This document shows positions 29,344-36,922 of a stretch of DNA of 37,838 nt, in pieces. The position numbers and the translations under genes were made by a program. The stretch's first letter is position 1, and each line of letters starts with the position of its first letter. Source of the stretch: Microbacteriaceae bacterium PS02067 (lineage in GTDB: Bacteria; Actinomycetota; Actinomycetes; Actinomycetales; Microbacteriaceae). Below the pieces are notes generated by a model. That model did no database searches and was not told the DNA's origin. It worked only from the letters and a program-made list of their open reading frames with translations. The stretch is taken from positions 1 through 37,838 of the forward strand of contig JASCPG010000028.1 of assembly GCA_029960085.1 (NCBI GenBank). Reading direction: 5' to 3'.

Positions 29344-32300
29344 CTCTCCTGTTGTTGGCGCCGCCGGGTCGGCCGTCGATCGAGTGTGGAACGCTCTGGA
29401 CGCCGGCGGGTTCAAGCCCGAGTCGATCCGGGGCGACAAGTTCATGGCGCTGTGCCCGGTGCATGGCGACACTCACCGCTCGCTGAGTGTGAAGTTCGAC
29501 CGACGCCGCGAAGCGGTCCTGCTCAACTGCTTCACGTGCCACGCCGACTACCGTGACGTCGCCAGCGCGATCGGCCTGTCCGCCACCGACCTGTTCGACG
29601 CGCCTCTCCCCGAGAAGGACGCTCCGAGGCCCGCGAAGGGCAAGCCGAAGTTCGAGCCCGCGCACCGGGTGCCGCGCCGCATCACCGGCCTCGTCGACGT
29701 CGACGAGCTCGCCGGGGCGAAGTGGGAACAGGTGACGACCTACCCGTACGCCGACGCCGCCGGGACCGTGGTCGAAGAGGTCATCCGCGAGCAGACCGTG
29801 GTCGACGGCACCGTGCACAAGCGGTTCCGTCAGCGCTTCCGCTCGGCGGCCGGCCGGTGGGTCACCAAGAAGCCGACCGGATTCACCCCCGTCCTCTACC
29901 AGCACGCCGACGTGCTGCGTGCGATCGCCACCGACCAGCCTGTGTGGATCGTCGAGGGGGAGAAGGACGCCGACAACGCTGCCGCCCGCGGCCTGGTCGC
30001 GACCACGAACGCCCAAGGGTCCGGGTCTTTCCCCCGTGAGCTCGCCGACGTGTTCACCGGGGCCACGGTCAACGTGGTCGCCGATCGGGATAGCGCCGGC
30101 TACAAGCGGGCCGCGCAGCTGCACCACATGCTCGGCGAGGTCGGCGCGACCGTGACCCTGTACCGGCCGGCGATCGATGTCGACAAGGGCGATCTCACCG
30201 ACCACCTCGAGGCCGGCCTGGGTGTCGAGGACCTGGAGGAGATCTCGGTCGGCAACGCCGTGCTGCTCCAGCTGATCGCTGACACGGTCAAGGGGATCGA
30301 AGCGATCGCCGTATGCAGTGCAGAGATCCGCGCACACCAGGATCTGGTCGCGTCGGGCGAGGATCCCGCGCAGCACGACGAGGACATCGCCGCGTGGGCG
30401 AAGGAGGCGCTGCTCCGCTACCGCCGGGTCGCTGCGAACGTCGGCGAAGTGGTGACGGCGACCGGTGCCACGGATCCCCTCAGCCGCACCGTGATGCAAG
30501 AGGCGGAGAACCTCGTCGACCAGGCCGCCCGCACCGCGCAGGAAGCCTACGACCTCACGGGTGTCCGCGTGCCGACAAGCATCACCGAGCGGCTCAAGCC
30601 CGCTGACCGGCGTGTGCAGTTCGGCGATAGCCGAGAGTCCGAGGCCGGCGACCCGCCCGCGTTCACGGGCAACACGTTCATCCCCGGCGACGACGACACC
30701 CCCAACCGCGGCCGCGAGTTCACCGTCCGCAAGGGGCAGACCGTCGAGATCAAGTGGGAGCGCGATGGCGACGGGACCCGCCGCCGGTTCAACCGCGTCT
30801 TCGAAGGCTGGGGCGACATCCTCTCGGTCGCGTACGAGGACAACGGCCAGGAGTCGGAGATCACCCGAGCCACCCACGAGATGACAGTCCGGTTCTCCCG
30901 CTGGGTCCGCGACGAGGAGGGGAACCCGGTCTACGAAGAGAACGGCAGCAACAAGATCGAGTCCCAGGTGGTCACCTGGGATGAGGAGCAGCTGCAGCGG
31001 GGGACGTGGGCTGATGCGCTGCCGTGGGTCGGGATGCTCGAGAACACGTCCCGCCGCGGCCGCGAGCTGGCGTGGGACGCCCTGCACAATGCCCGCCCCG
31101 CCCCGTACGCGCGAGAGCGCGTCTACACCACCACCGGGTGGCGGGAGGGAGAGGAGGGAAGCTACTTCGTCCACGCTGACGGGGCGATCACCGCGCAGGG
31201 TGTGATGCCGCTGCGGACACGCATGGTTGGCGGCATCGAGCATCTGCGGGTCGCTGCGCCCACCACCGAGGCGAAGGCGCTGCGAGCCGCGTGGGAGGGA
31301 AGCACCGTCCCACTGCGCGAGAAGCTGCCCGCCCGGGCGATGGCGCCCGTGCTGGGGCTGGTGTGGCGGGCGCCGTTCGCGCCCGTGCCCCACGTCTGCT
31401 ACCTCAACGGCGCCGCCGGATCCGGAAAGTCCACGCTCGCCCGACTCGGCATGCACTACTTCGCGCCTGGCCTCGTGCAGCAGGAAGGCTCGCCCAAGAC
31501 GATCCTTTCCGCCACCGCCGCCGGCGGATCTCAGTCCGGCATCGGCCTGATGCGGGTCGTCCGTTCCGCCGATTACATGCCCGTCCTCGCCGACGACTTC
31601 GTCGATATCGACGCGAAGAAGGCTGAGGCGCGCCTCGAGAACCTGGTCCGGGCACTGTTCGACGGCGGCGGCCACGTCGCCGGTAAGGCCCGTGGGGGAG
31701 TGACCGCGCAGGGCCGCATCAACGCGTCCGTCATCGCTACGGGCCAAATCGGCATCACCGGCTCCGCACTCCAGCGCCTGTTCACGATCGCGTTGAACCC
31801 GGGCGAGATCCCCGACAGCACCGCCACGTTCATGCAGCTCGAGGAGAAGACCCACCGCGAGGAGAGGGCACTGCTCGGCGCTGCGCTGCTGCAGTGGCTC
31901 GCCGCCCACCGCGACACGATCCAGGCCGAGTACTTCGACCCCGACAGCACCTCGCCTCTCAGCCTGCGCGCCCTCACCCTCGCCTGGACGCGACGTCTGC
32001 GCGACGTCCCGCACAACGACGGTGCACGCGGCCGCATGATCACCGCGGCCGTGGTCTCCGTCCACGGGATCGCTCTGATGCTGCGCATGCTCATCGAGAA
32101 CAAGGCGCTAACCCGCGACGAAGCCAACGAGTTCTACGCCTGGGCCGAGGCGGGGATCGATGAAGGGATCCGGCTGCAGGACCCCGGCAGCGGCGACGTC
32201 GCACTGCTCACGATGGAACTGCTGCGCGAAGCGCTCGCCAGCCAGGCCGCGCACATCTCGCTCACCGATGGCGAGGCGCCAGACAACGCCGAGCAGCTCG

Positions 32301-34348
32301 GTTGGAGCCGCCGCGGCAAGCAGCCCAACGACGTCCTCGTCCCCAGTGGCCCGAAGGTCGGCACCATCAAGGTGCACAGCGACGGGACTGAACGGCTCTA
32401 CCTGTTCCCGATGGTCACGTTCGAGGTCATCAAGAAGGTCGCCGCCGGCGCCGGCATGGGATTCAGCGACACCACCACCTCGATCGGCTCTTCGTTCGCC
32501 GGCGCCCCGCACTTCTGGATCACACCCGAGTTCACCAACCGTGACAGCAGCACCCAGCACACCGTCCGCCCGATCCAGGGCGGCCCCCCGATGAAGGTGT
32601 GGGACCTCCCCCTCAGCGCACTGTTCGGCGAGCACGGCAGCGACGACGACACCGATCCCGGCACCGATTCCCCGGACCCGTCGCTGTTCGACGGTCCCGT
32701 GAACTTCGGGGCACTGCTCGACGACACTGCCGCTGAGGACGCACCCCCGGCGCCCGAACCGCTGCTCGAGATCCCCGAGACCGCCGCGTCGCCATTGACC
32801 TCTAACCCGCAGCCAGCGGAGCGCTCGTCGACCCAGCCGGCACCGGCCGCGACGGCCTCCGCCCCCGCCAAGCGCGCAGCGGTCGCCCCCGGACCGGGTT
32901 TCCGCGGCGTCGTGGGCGTGCTCGACGAGCACGGCGTTTGGCTCCCGGACGGTCAGTGCGTGCCGCTCCCGTTCCCCATCCGGCACATTGGCGATGCCGC
33001 GAAGGTCATCGCCAACCTCGGACTCGGCTACCGGCACCCGGGCGCCTGGAAGTCGGAGGACGGCCAACTGCTCGTGACGGATGCCGCGGCGCGCCAGCTC
33101 GGCCTCCCCGTCGACCAGCTGACCTCCCACGAAGGCCGTGAGCGCACGGAGGAGCTGTACAAGCTCACCGTCGACCACCCGTTCCTCACCGACGCGATCG
33201 CCGAGGGGTACGAGATCGGCGGCGCCCAGGTGGCCCTCAACCCGATGACCCGCGTGTGGATGCCCGGCAACGACCGGCTGCGGGGACGGTTCGCGTTGAT
33301 GGCCGCGCTGCAGGACGACTTCACCGCACTGTGCGCCGGCGACGCGGACAGCGCCACGATCGCTCGCCGCCTGCAGCGATACGCCGAGATGATCGGCAAG
33401 CCCTACGCGGTCAGCGCCGCGGTCACCGGCATCGACCTCATGCTCGATCTCGCTCCCAGCAAGGAGAAGCGCCTCGAGCGGTTCACCCCGCACACACCTG
33501 TCGGGCCGGCGGAGATCGCAACCCTCGAGTCGGACATCAACTGGCAGCGCAAGCCGGTGGGTGAAGAGCTCGAGCACACCTACGTGCACGCCTTCGACCG
33601 CGGCGGCTCCTACCTCGCCGGCGTCAGCGGCCAGCACTACGGCATCGGCGAGCCCCGGTACCTGCCCGAAGGCTCACGGATCGAGTTCAAGAGCACCACG
33701 CCCGGCTACTGGCGCGTCGTCCTCCCCGAGCGCCGCGAATGGCTGCACCCGAACCCGATCGACCCGTTCAACCGCGACGGCGACATCGCCGGCATGAAGA
33801 GCTGGCTGACCACCGCCACCCTCACCATCGCCCAGGAGCTCGGCTACGAGCTCGAGATCGTCGAAGCCTACGTGTGGGACAACCACGGCCGGATCCTCGA
33901 CAGCTGGGCGGAACGGATCGCCGAAGCACGCGCCGCACTCGACACCGCGGACCCCGACGACCAGGCGGTGCGCGAACTCGTCAAGCCCACCTACACCCGC
34001 GGCCTGGGACGCATGGCGAGCTTCGAGCACATGAAGGGGCGCCCCGGATTCGCACCCGAGCGGTACCACCTGATCCAGGCTCGCTCCCGCGCCAACATCA
34101 TCCGCCGGATCGTGCAGATCGGCACTGAGACGGGTCGCTGGCCCGTCGCCGTCAAGCAGGACACGATCCTCTACACCAGCAACGAGATCGACCCGGAGAA
34201 GGCATGGCCCGGGCGGCCGCGCGACTTCGGCCGAGGGCTCGGTCAGTACAAGCCCGAGGGGTTCGCGTTCCTCAACGAGCACCTGCAGTTCCTGACCGGT
34301 GAGGGCCGCTACGACGGCAAGGACCACCTGGACCTCGAGGTGTTCTGA
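29330..34348 (+). CDS. Multidomain replication protein: CHC2/Toprim primase, DUF927 helicase, PolB-like C-terminus
   Basis: The 1672-residue protein starts with a CHC2-like zinc site (C42-x2-H45, C67-x2-C70). A Toprim domain follows, with VEGEKD (E209) and ADRDSAG (D252, D254). A DUF927-type ATPase core has Walker A GAAGSGKS (694-701) and Walker B LADDF (D755, D756). After an acidic linker (about 1105-1190), residues 1190-1672 hold a region I read as a divergent palm of protein-primed family B polymerases. It shows FDRGGSYLAG (D1423, Y1428) for motif A, KPTYTRGLGRMAS (K1552) for motif B and VKQDTILYTSNEI (D1611) for motif C, then LGQYKPEG. The first motif C Asp is Lys, and an exonuclease and full thumb are not seen. 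Primase-helicase is well supported; polymerase activity is inferred. ATG 29330 is chosen for its GGGGGGAG site; GTG 29288 is the longer option. Confidence 0.85.
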   Translation: MTLTDSPVVGAAGSAVDRVWNALDAGGFKPESIRGDKFMALCPVHGDTHRSLSVKFDRRREAVLLNCFTCHADYRDVASAIGLSATDLFDAPLPEKDAPRPAKGKPKFEPAHRVPRRITGLVDVDELAGAKWEQVTTYPYADAAGTVVEEVIREQTVVDGTVHKRFRQRFRSAAGRWVTKKPTGFTPVLYQHADVLRAIATDQPVWIVEGEKDADNAAARGLVATTNAQGSGSFPRELADVFTGATVNVVADRDSAGYKRAAQLHHMLGEVGATVTLYRPAIDVDKGDLTDHLEAGLGVEDLEEISVGNAVLLQLIADTVKGIEAIAVCSAEIRAHQDLVASGEDPAQHDEDIAAWAKEALLRYRRVAANVGEVVTATGATDPLSRTVMQEAENLVDQAARTAQEAYDLTGVRVPTSITERLKPADRRVQFGDSRESEAGDPPAFTGNTFIPGDDDTPNRGREFTVRKGQTVEIKWERDGDGTRRRFNRVFEGWGDILSVAYEDNGQESEITRATHEMTVRFSRWVRDEEGNPVYEENGSNKIESQVVTWDEEQLQRGTWADALPWVGMLENTSRRGRELAWDALHNARPAPYARERVYTTTGWREGEEGSYFVHADGAITAQGVMPLRTRMVGGIEHLRVAAPTTEAKALRAAWEGSTVPLREKLPARAMAPVLGLVWRAPFAPVPHVCYLNGAAGSGKSTLARLGMHYFAPGLVQQEGSPKTILSATAAGGSQSGIGLMRVVRSADYMPVLADDFVDIDAKKAEARLENLVRALFDGGGHVAGKARGGVTAQGRINASVIATGQIGITGSALQRLFTIALNPGEIPDSTATFMQLEEKTHREERALLGAALLQWLAAHRDTIQAEYFDPDSTSPLSLRALTLAWTRRLRDVPHNDGARGRMITAAVVSVHGIALMLRMLIENKALTRDEANEFYAWAEAGIDEGIRLQDPGSGDVALLTMELLREALASQAAHISLTDGEAPDNAEQLGWSRRGKQPNDVLVPSGPKVGTIKVHSDGTERLYLFPMVTFEVIKKVAAGAGMGFSDTTTSIGSSFAGAPHFWITPEFTNRDSSTQHTVRPIQGGPPMKVWDLPLSALFGEHGSDDDTDPGTDSPDPSLFDGPVNFGALLDDTAAEDAPPAPEPLLEIPETAASPLTSNPQPAERSSTQPAPAATASAPAKRAAVAPGPGFRGVVGVLDEHGVWLPDGQCVPLPFPIRHIGDAAKVIANLGLGYRHPGAWKSEDGQLLVTDAAARQLGLPVDQLTSHEGRERTEELYKLTVDHPFLTDAIAEGYEIGGAQVALNPMTRVWMPGNDRLRGRFALMAALQDDFTALCAGDADSATIARRLQRYAEMIGKPYAVSAAVTGIDLMLDLAPSKEKRLERFTPHTPVGPAEIATLESDINWQRKPVGEELEHTYVHAFDRGGSYLAGVSGQHYGIGEPRYLPEGSRIEFKSTTPGYWRVVLPERREWLHPNPIDPFNRDGDIAGMKSWLTTATLTIAQELGYELEIVEAYVWDNHGRILDSWAERIAEARAALDTADPDDQAVRELVKPTYTRGLGRMASFEHMKGRPGFAPERYHLIQARSRANIIRRIVQIGTETGRWPVAVKQDTILYTSNEIDPEKAWPGRPRDFGRGLGQYKPEGFAFLNEHLQFLTGEGRYDGKDHLDLEVF

Positions 34349-34375
34349 CCATGACCAGCGAGAGAGGAGCCGACG

Positions 34376-35035
34376 ATGGACGCTGACGACGCACGAGCAG
34401 CTGCAGAACGCGCAGCCAAGCAGCGCAACGCCGTCTTCGAGGCCTTCACCCGCCAGGAAGCGACCCTCACCGGCGGCGGGGAGGGTGCACCCGGCGTCGT
34501 CCGGATGCTCCGGTCCCTGTACAGCACCACCCGCTCTGTGAAGGCGGAGGGTGGCGCCGAGCGGATGATCACCTCGATCTCCACGAAGGAGGCTGCGCGC
34601 CGGCTCGGCGTCTCCCAGCGGACCGTGCAGCGGTGGATCAAGGGGCAGCACAACCCCTCCGCCACCGTGATGAAGAAGCTCAGCACGAAAGCACGCCAGG
34701 CGGTCACGACCAAACGCGGCCGCGCGCAGGCGGTGCGCCGCGCGATCGCCAATCAGAAGCCCACCGCGAACGGCGTCCGCGTGAGGGTCTCCGGCATGCA
34801 GGGGCCGAAGGACTACTCCCGAATGCGCGACATCGGGCAGAAGCTCACCCCCGAGGAGTACGAGGGACTGCAGCACGCCTACATGGAAGGCGGGGACCGA
34901 GGCGCTTTGGACTTCCTCGAAAACGTTCTGAGCGACAAATACGTCGAGAACTGGAACATCGACTATCTGACCGGGCTGGGCTTCGACGGTGTCGGACCCC
35001 ACGACAACGATAGCGATCCCCGCGCCTTCCACTAG
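34376..35035 (+). CDS. Tpg-like (telomere terminal protein-like) HTH protein
   Basis: The 219-residue protein has AFTR near the N-terminus (residues 23-26), an HTH at about 69-90 (TKEAARRLGVSQRTVQRWIKG) and an Arg/Lys-rich stretch. A beta-like segment NGVRVRVSG follows, then LTPEEYEGLQHAYMEGGDRG and a C-terminal DYLTGLGF. From memory this order matches Tpg, the protein covalently bound to telomere ends of linear Streptomyces replicons: AFTR, LGVSQRTVxR, basic region, VxxRxxxGY, PP-Y-L--A---G, end with D---F. Length is slightly above the roughly 185 residues of Tpg. No Tap gene is nearby. It could instead be a plain HTH regulator. GAGAGGAG precedes the ATG, 27 bp after the replication gene stop. 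Confidence 0.55.
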   Translation: MDADDARAAAERAAKQRNAVFEAFTRQEATLTGGGEGAPGVVRMLRSLYSTTRSVKAEGGAERMITSISTKEAARRLGVSQRTVQRWIKGQHNPSATVMKKLSTKARQAVTTKRGRAQAVRRAIANQKPTANGVRVRVSGMQGPKDYSRMRDIGQKLTPEEYEGLQHAYMEGGDRGALDFLENVLSDKYVENWNIDYLTGLGFDGVGPHDNDSDPRAFH

Positions 35036-35080
35036 ACCACCGACAACACCACGACCAACACGAGAGGAGGTGAACCACCG

Positions 35081-35356
35081 ATGACCGCAACCACCGCAGA
35101 ATTGATGCAGGAGACGACTCCAGCAAGCATCACGGTCTACACGAAGCCCAGCTGCGTGCAGTGCAACGCGACCTACCGGGCGTTGGACGCCAAGGGCATC
35201 GACTACGAGATCCTCGACCTGTCCGAAGACCCCGCGGCGCTCGAGCACGTGAAGTCGCTCGGCTACCTGCAGGCCCCCGTCGTCATCACCGACGAAGACC
35301 ACTGGTCGGGCTTCCGTCCCGACAAGATCGACGAGCTCGCCGCGCGACTCGCATGA
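35081..35356 (+). CDS. nrdH: NrdH-type glutaredoxin
   Basis: The 91-residue thioredoxin-fold protein has the NrdH active site C25-V-Q-C28 and the C-terminal signature HWSGFRPDKI. NrdH is the electron donor of class Ib ribonucleotide reductase and raises dNTP supply. An 8-10 residue extension precedes the first strand (SITVYTKPSC). A near-perfect ribosome site, GAGAGGAGGTGA, lies 8-9 bp before the ATG. The gene closes the replication operon, and a strong terminator follows. No reductase genes are in the window, so it must serve a host enzyme. Confidence 0.9.
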   Translation: MTATTAELMQETTPASITVYTKPSCVQCNATYRALDAKGIDYEILDLSEDPAALEHVKSLGYLQAPVVITDEDHWSGFRPDKIDELAARLA

Positions 35357-35365
35357 TCACACCAC

Positions 35366-35401
35366 GAGAGGGCCGCATCCCACACCTGATGCGGCCCTCT
35401 C
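35366..35401 (+). terminator. Perfect 14-bp hairpin after nrdH
   Basis: GAGAGGGCCGCATC (35366-35379) and GATGCGGCCCTCTC (35388-35401) pair perfectly around 8 bases, starting 10 bp after the nrdH stop. It marks the end of the replication operon. There is no T-run. Confidence 0.82.
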
Positions 35402-35415
35402 CGCGTCCCACCATG

Positions 35416-35444
35416 TTGATTATGGGATGAGGTCATCATATATT
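35416..35444 (+). promoter_or_regulatory. Consensus-like promoter with an internal dyad
   Basis: TTGATT (35416-35421) and TATATT (35439-35444) are 17 bp apart in the most AT-rich spot of this region. GATGA-GG-TCATC (35426-35437) is a perfect dyad in the spacer, suited for a repressor. It should drive the HTH genes and the HerA-like operon. The first product, itself an HTH protein, could be the repressor. Confidence 0.72.
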
Positions 35445-35493
35445 TGATGGGTAATAGCCATACCAGCCCGAACAGCACCCCCAGGAGGTGATC

Positions 35494-35976
35494 ATGGCCG
35501 CGACCAACCTCAACGTCATCGGCTATCGCGACATCGCCGCGAAGCTTGGCGTGAGCGTCAAGTACATCCACAACCTCGCCGGCACCGGCGAGATGAGCGA
35601 CCCCGACTTTCCTCAGCGGGTTACACCCGACTGGATGCACTCACCCGGCTTCAACGAAGAAGACGTCGACAAGTGGATCGCGCTGCGCGCAGCGCGTGCC
35701 CGGCGCGGAAAGAGCGGCCGACCGCCGGCGCTCGGCTACACCCGCATCCAGGTCACTCCCGACGTCAACAAGAAGATCCTGCAGCGCATCCGCAAGGCGG
35801 GAACCTTCCGTGAGTTCACCGAGCTCGCCGGTATCTCCGACCAGGCCCTGCGAACCCGTTTCACCGGCCGCACACGGTGGCGCACCGTCGAGCTCGAGGC
35901 ATTCGCCACGCGACTTAACACGACCGTCGACGAGCTCACCGCGGAGCCTCTCGCGGGCGAGCTCGACGTCGACTGA
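35494..35976 (+). CDS. Two-HTH regulator
   Basis: The 160-residue protein has an N-terminal MerR/AlpA-like winged helix: IGYRDIAAKLGVSVKYIHNL, then a FPQRVTPDWMHSPGFNEEDVDKW wing. A basic hinge RARRGKSGRP leads to a C-terminal Xre-like HTH (about 105-150, FTELAGISDQALRTRF). It probably controls its own operon at the dyad in the promoter 50 bp upstream. ATG 35494 has AGGAGGTG 5-6 bp ahead; an in-frame ATG at 35488 is too close to it. It could also be an excisionase-like accessory factor, but no integrase is visible. Confidence 0.65.
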   Translation: MAATNLNVIGYRDIAAKLGVSVKYIHNLAGTGEMSDPDFPQRVTPDWMHSPGFNEEDVDKWIALRAARARRGKSGRPPALGYTRIQVTPDVNKKILQRIRKAGTFREFTELAGISDQALRTRFTGRTRWRTVELEAFATRLNTTVDELTAEPLAGELDVD

Positions 35977-35993
35977 GCACCCAGAGGCAAGCC

Positions 35994-36674
35994 ATGACCG
36001 CACAGAACCAGCCGCCCGACCTCGGTCAGCCGTGGACTGAGGGTCGGCTTGGGACGGTGCTGTCCAACAGCTATGCGGCGTTCGGTCGCCGCGGCCGCGT
36101 CGACGCGCCGCGCGCCGCGGCCCAGCTCGGTGTCTCGCCCTCCACCGTCCGCCGATGGGTGCGCCACGGCATCCCCGCCCGCCGGCTTCCCGAGATCCAG
36201 GAGCGCATTCTCCCGCCGGCATCCATGTTCGCCCAGGAGCAACGAGAGCTCGCCCACGCCCGCGAATCGCTCTGGGACATCGTCGATCGAGGTGCGCCCG
36301 TCAACCCCGCCTGGGTCAAGCAGGGGTGGCTCAAGCCGCACACCCTCGCGATCGTTCTCCTCCGCGACCGCGGGGTCTGCGTCCCCCGGGTCTCACGCAC
36401 CGGCTCCGATCGCTCCGGGGAACGCCTCACGGCCGCCGGCGGCGTCATCGTCGAGCAGCTCGAGTTCCGCAATCGCTTCCGCGCCCAAGTCGCCAAAGGG
36501 GAGTTGCTCGAGGCCGTCCGCGACTGGAGGATCGTCATCCCCAGCGGACAGATCCACCCAGGCCGTACCCAAGCGTGGCTCGCGGACGCACCCAGACCTT
36601 CCCTCGACCACCTTCGCGATCACCCGCAGGTGAAGATCCCCGTCACCAAGCCGCGGAAGAGGACTGAGACATGA
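35994..36674 (+). CDS. HTH-domain protein of unknown function
   Basis: The 226-residue protein has an HTH at about residues 38-60 (APRAAAQLGVSPSTVRRWVRHGI). An extended region follows with HARESLWDIVDRGAPVNPAWVKQGWLKPHTLAIVLL. The C-terminal half (about 125-226) has no known motif and ends in a basic KPRKRTET. The HTH text resembles that of the Tpg-like protein upstream, but the rest does not. AGAGG precedes the ATG by 6-7 bp, 17 bp after the previous stop. Its TGA overlaps the next ATG. A regulator or DNA-processing accessory is possible. Confidence 0.6.
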   Translation: MTAQNQPPDLGQPWTEGRLGTVLSNSYAAFGRRGRVDAPRAAAQLGVSPSTVRRWVRHGIPARRLPEIQERILPPASMFAQEQRELAHARESLWDIVDRGAPVNPAWVKQGWLKPHTLAIVLLRDRGVCVPRVSRTGSDRSGERLTAAGGVIVEQLEFRNRFRAQVAKGELLEAVRDWRIVIPSGQIHPGRTQAWLADAPRPSLDHLRDHPQVKIPVTKPRKRTET

Positions 36675-36922
36675 CGTCACTGCAGGCGTACCTCGACACG
36701 ATGCTCGCCATCGTCATCGGCACCTTCGTCGGCTTTCTCACCGGATACCTCCTTGCGAACGCAGGAGTTCCGCTGATCCTCTCCATCCCCGCCGGCATCG
36801 TCGCAGGCGTCCTAGGCCTGCTCGGCTCCGCGGTTGGCATCGCTGTCCTCAACCACCAATACGACATGCGTCACGAGCGCAAGCTCCGACGCCTCGACCC
36901 TCATCGCGACGAGATGCCATGA
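36671..36922 (+). CDS. Small two-TM protein coupled to the HerA-like ATPase
   Basis: The 83-residue protein has two hydrophobic helices, at about residues 8-29 and 34-61 (ILSIPAGIVAGVLGLLGSAV). A short basic, cytosolic tail follows (HERKLRRLDPHRDEM). Both ends would face the cytosol. Starts and stops overlap on both sides (ATGA), so it is made in step with the ATPase next to it. It could anchor that ATPase at the membrane, replacing the N-terminal TMs that coupling proteins normally carry. Confidence 0.6.
   Translation: MTSLQAYLDTMLAIVIGTFVGFLTGYLLANAGVPLILSIPAGIVAGVLGLLGSAVGIAVLNHQYDMRHERKLRRLDPHRDEMP

Noticed and set aside
29240..32065. A 941-codon open frame on the minus strand
   Set aside because: It is antisense to the primase-helicase gene, whose motifs are certain. 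Composition and lack of motifs mark it as a shadow.
34351..34386. An 11-codon ORF overlapping the Tpg-like gene start, similar to the other two leader ORFs
   Set aside because: It has no ribosome site of its own and is too short to separate from chance.
35494..35976. Excisionase (Xis) of an integrative element
   Set aside because: The winged helix would fit, but there is no integrase, attachment site or tRNA gene in the window, and the second HTH suggests a regulator.
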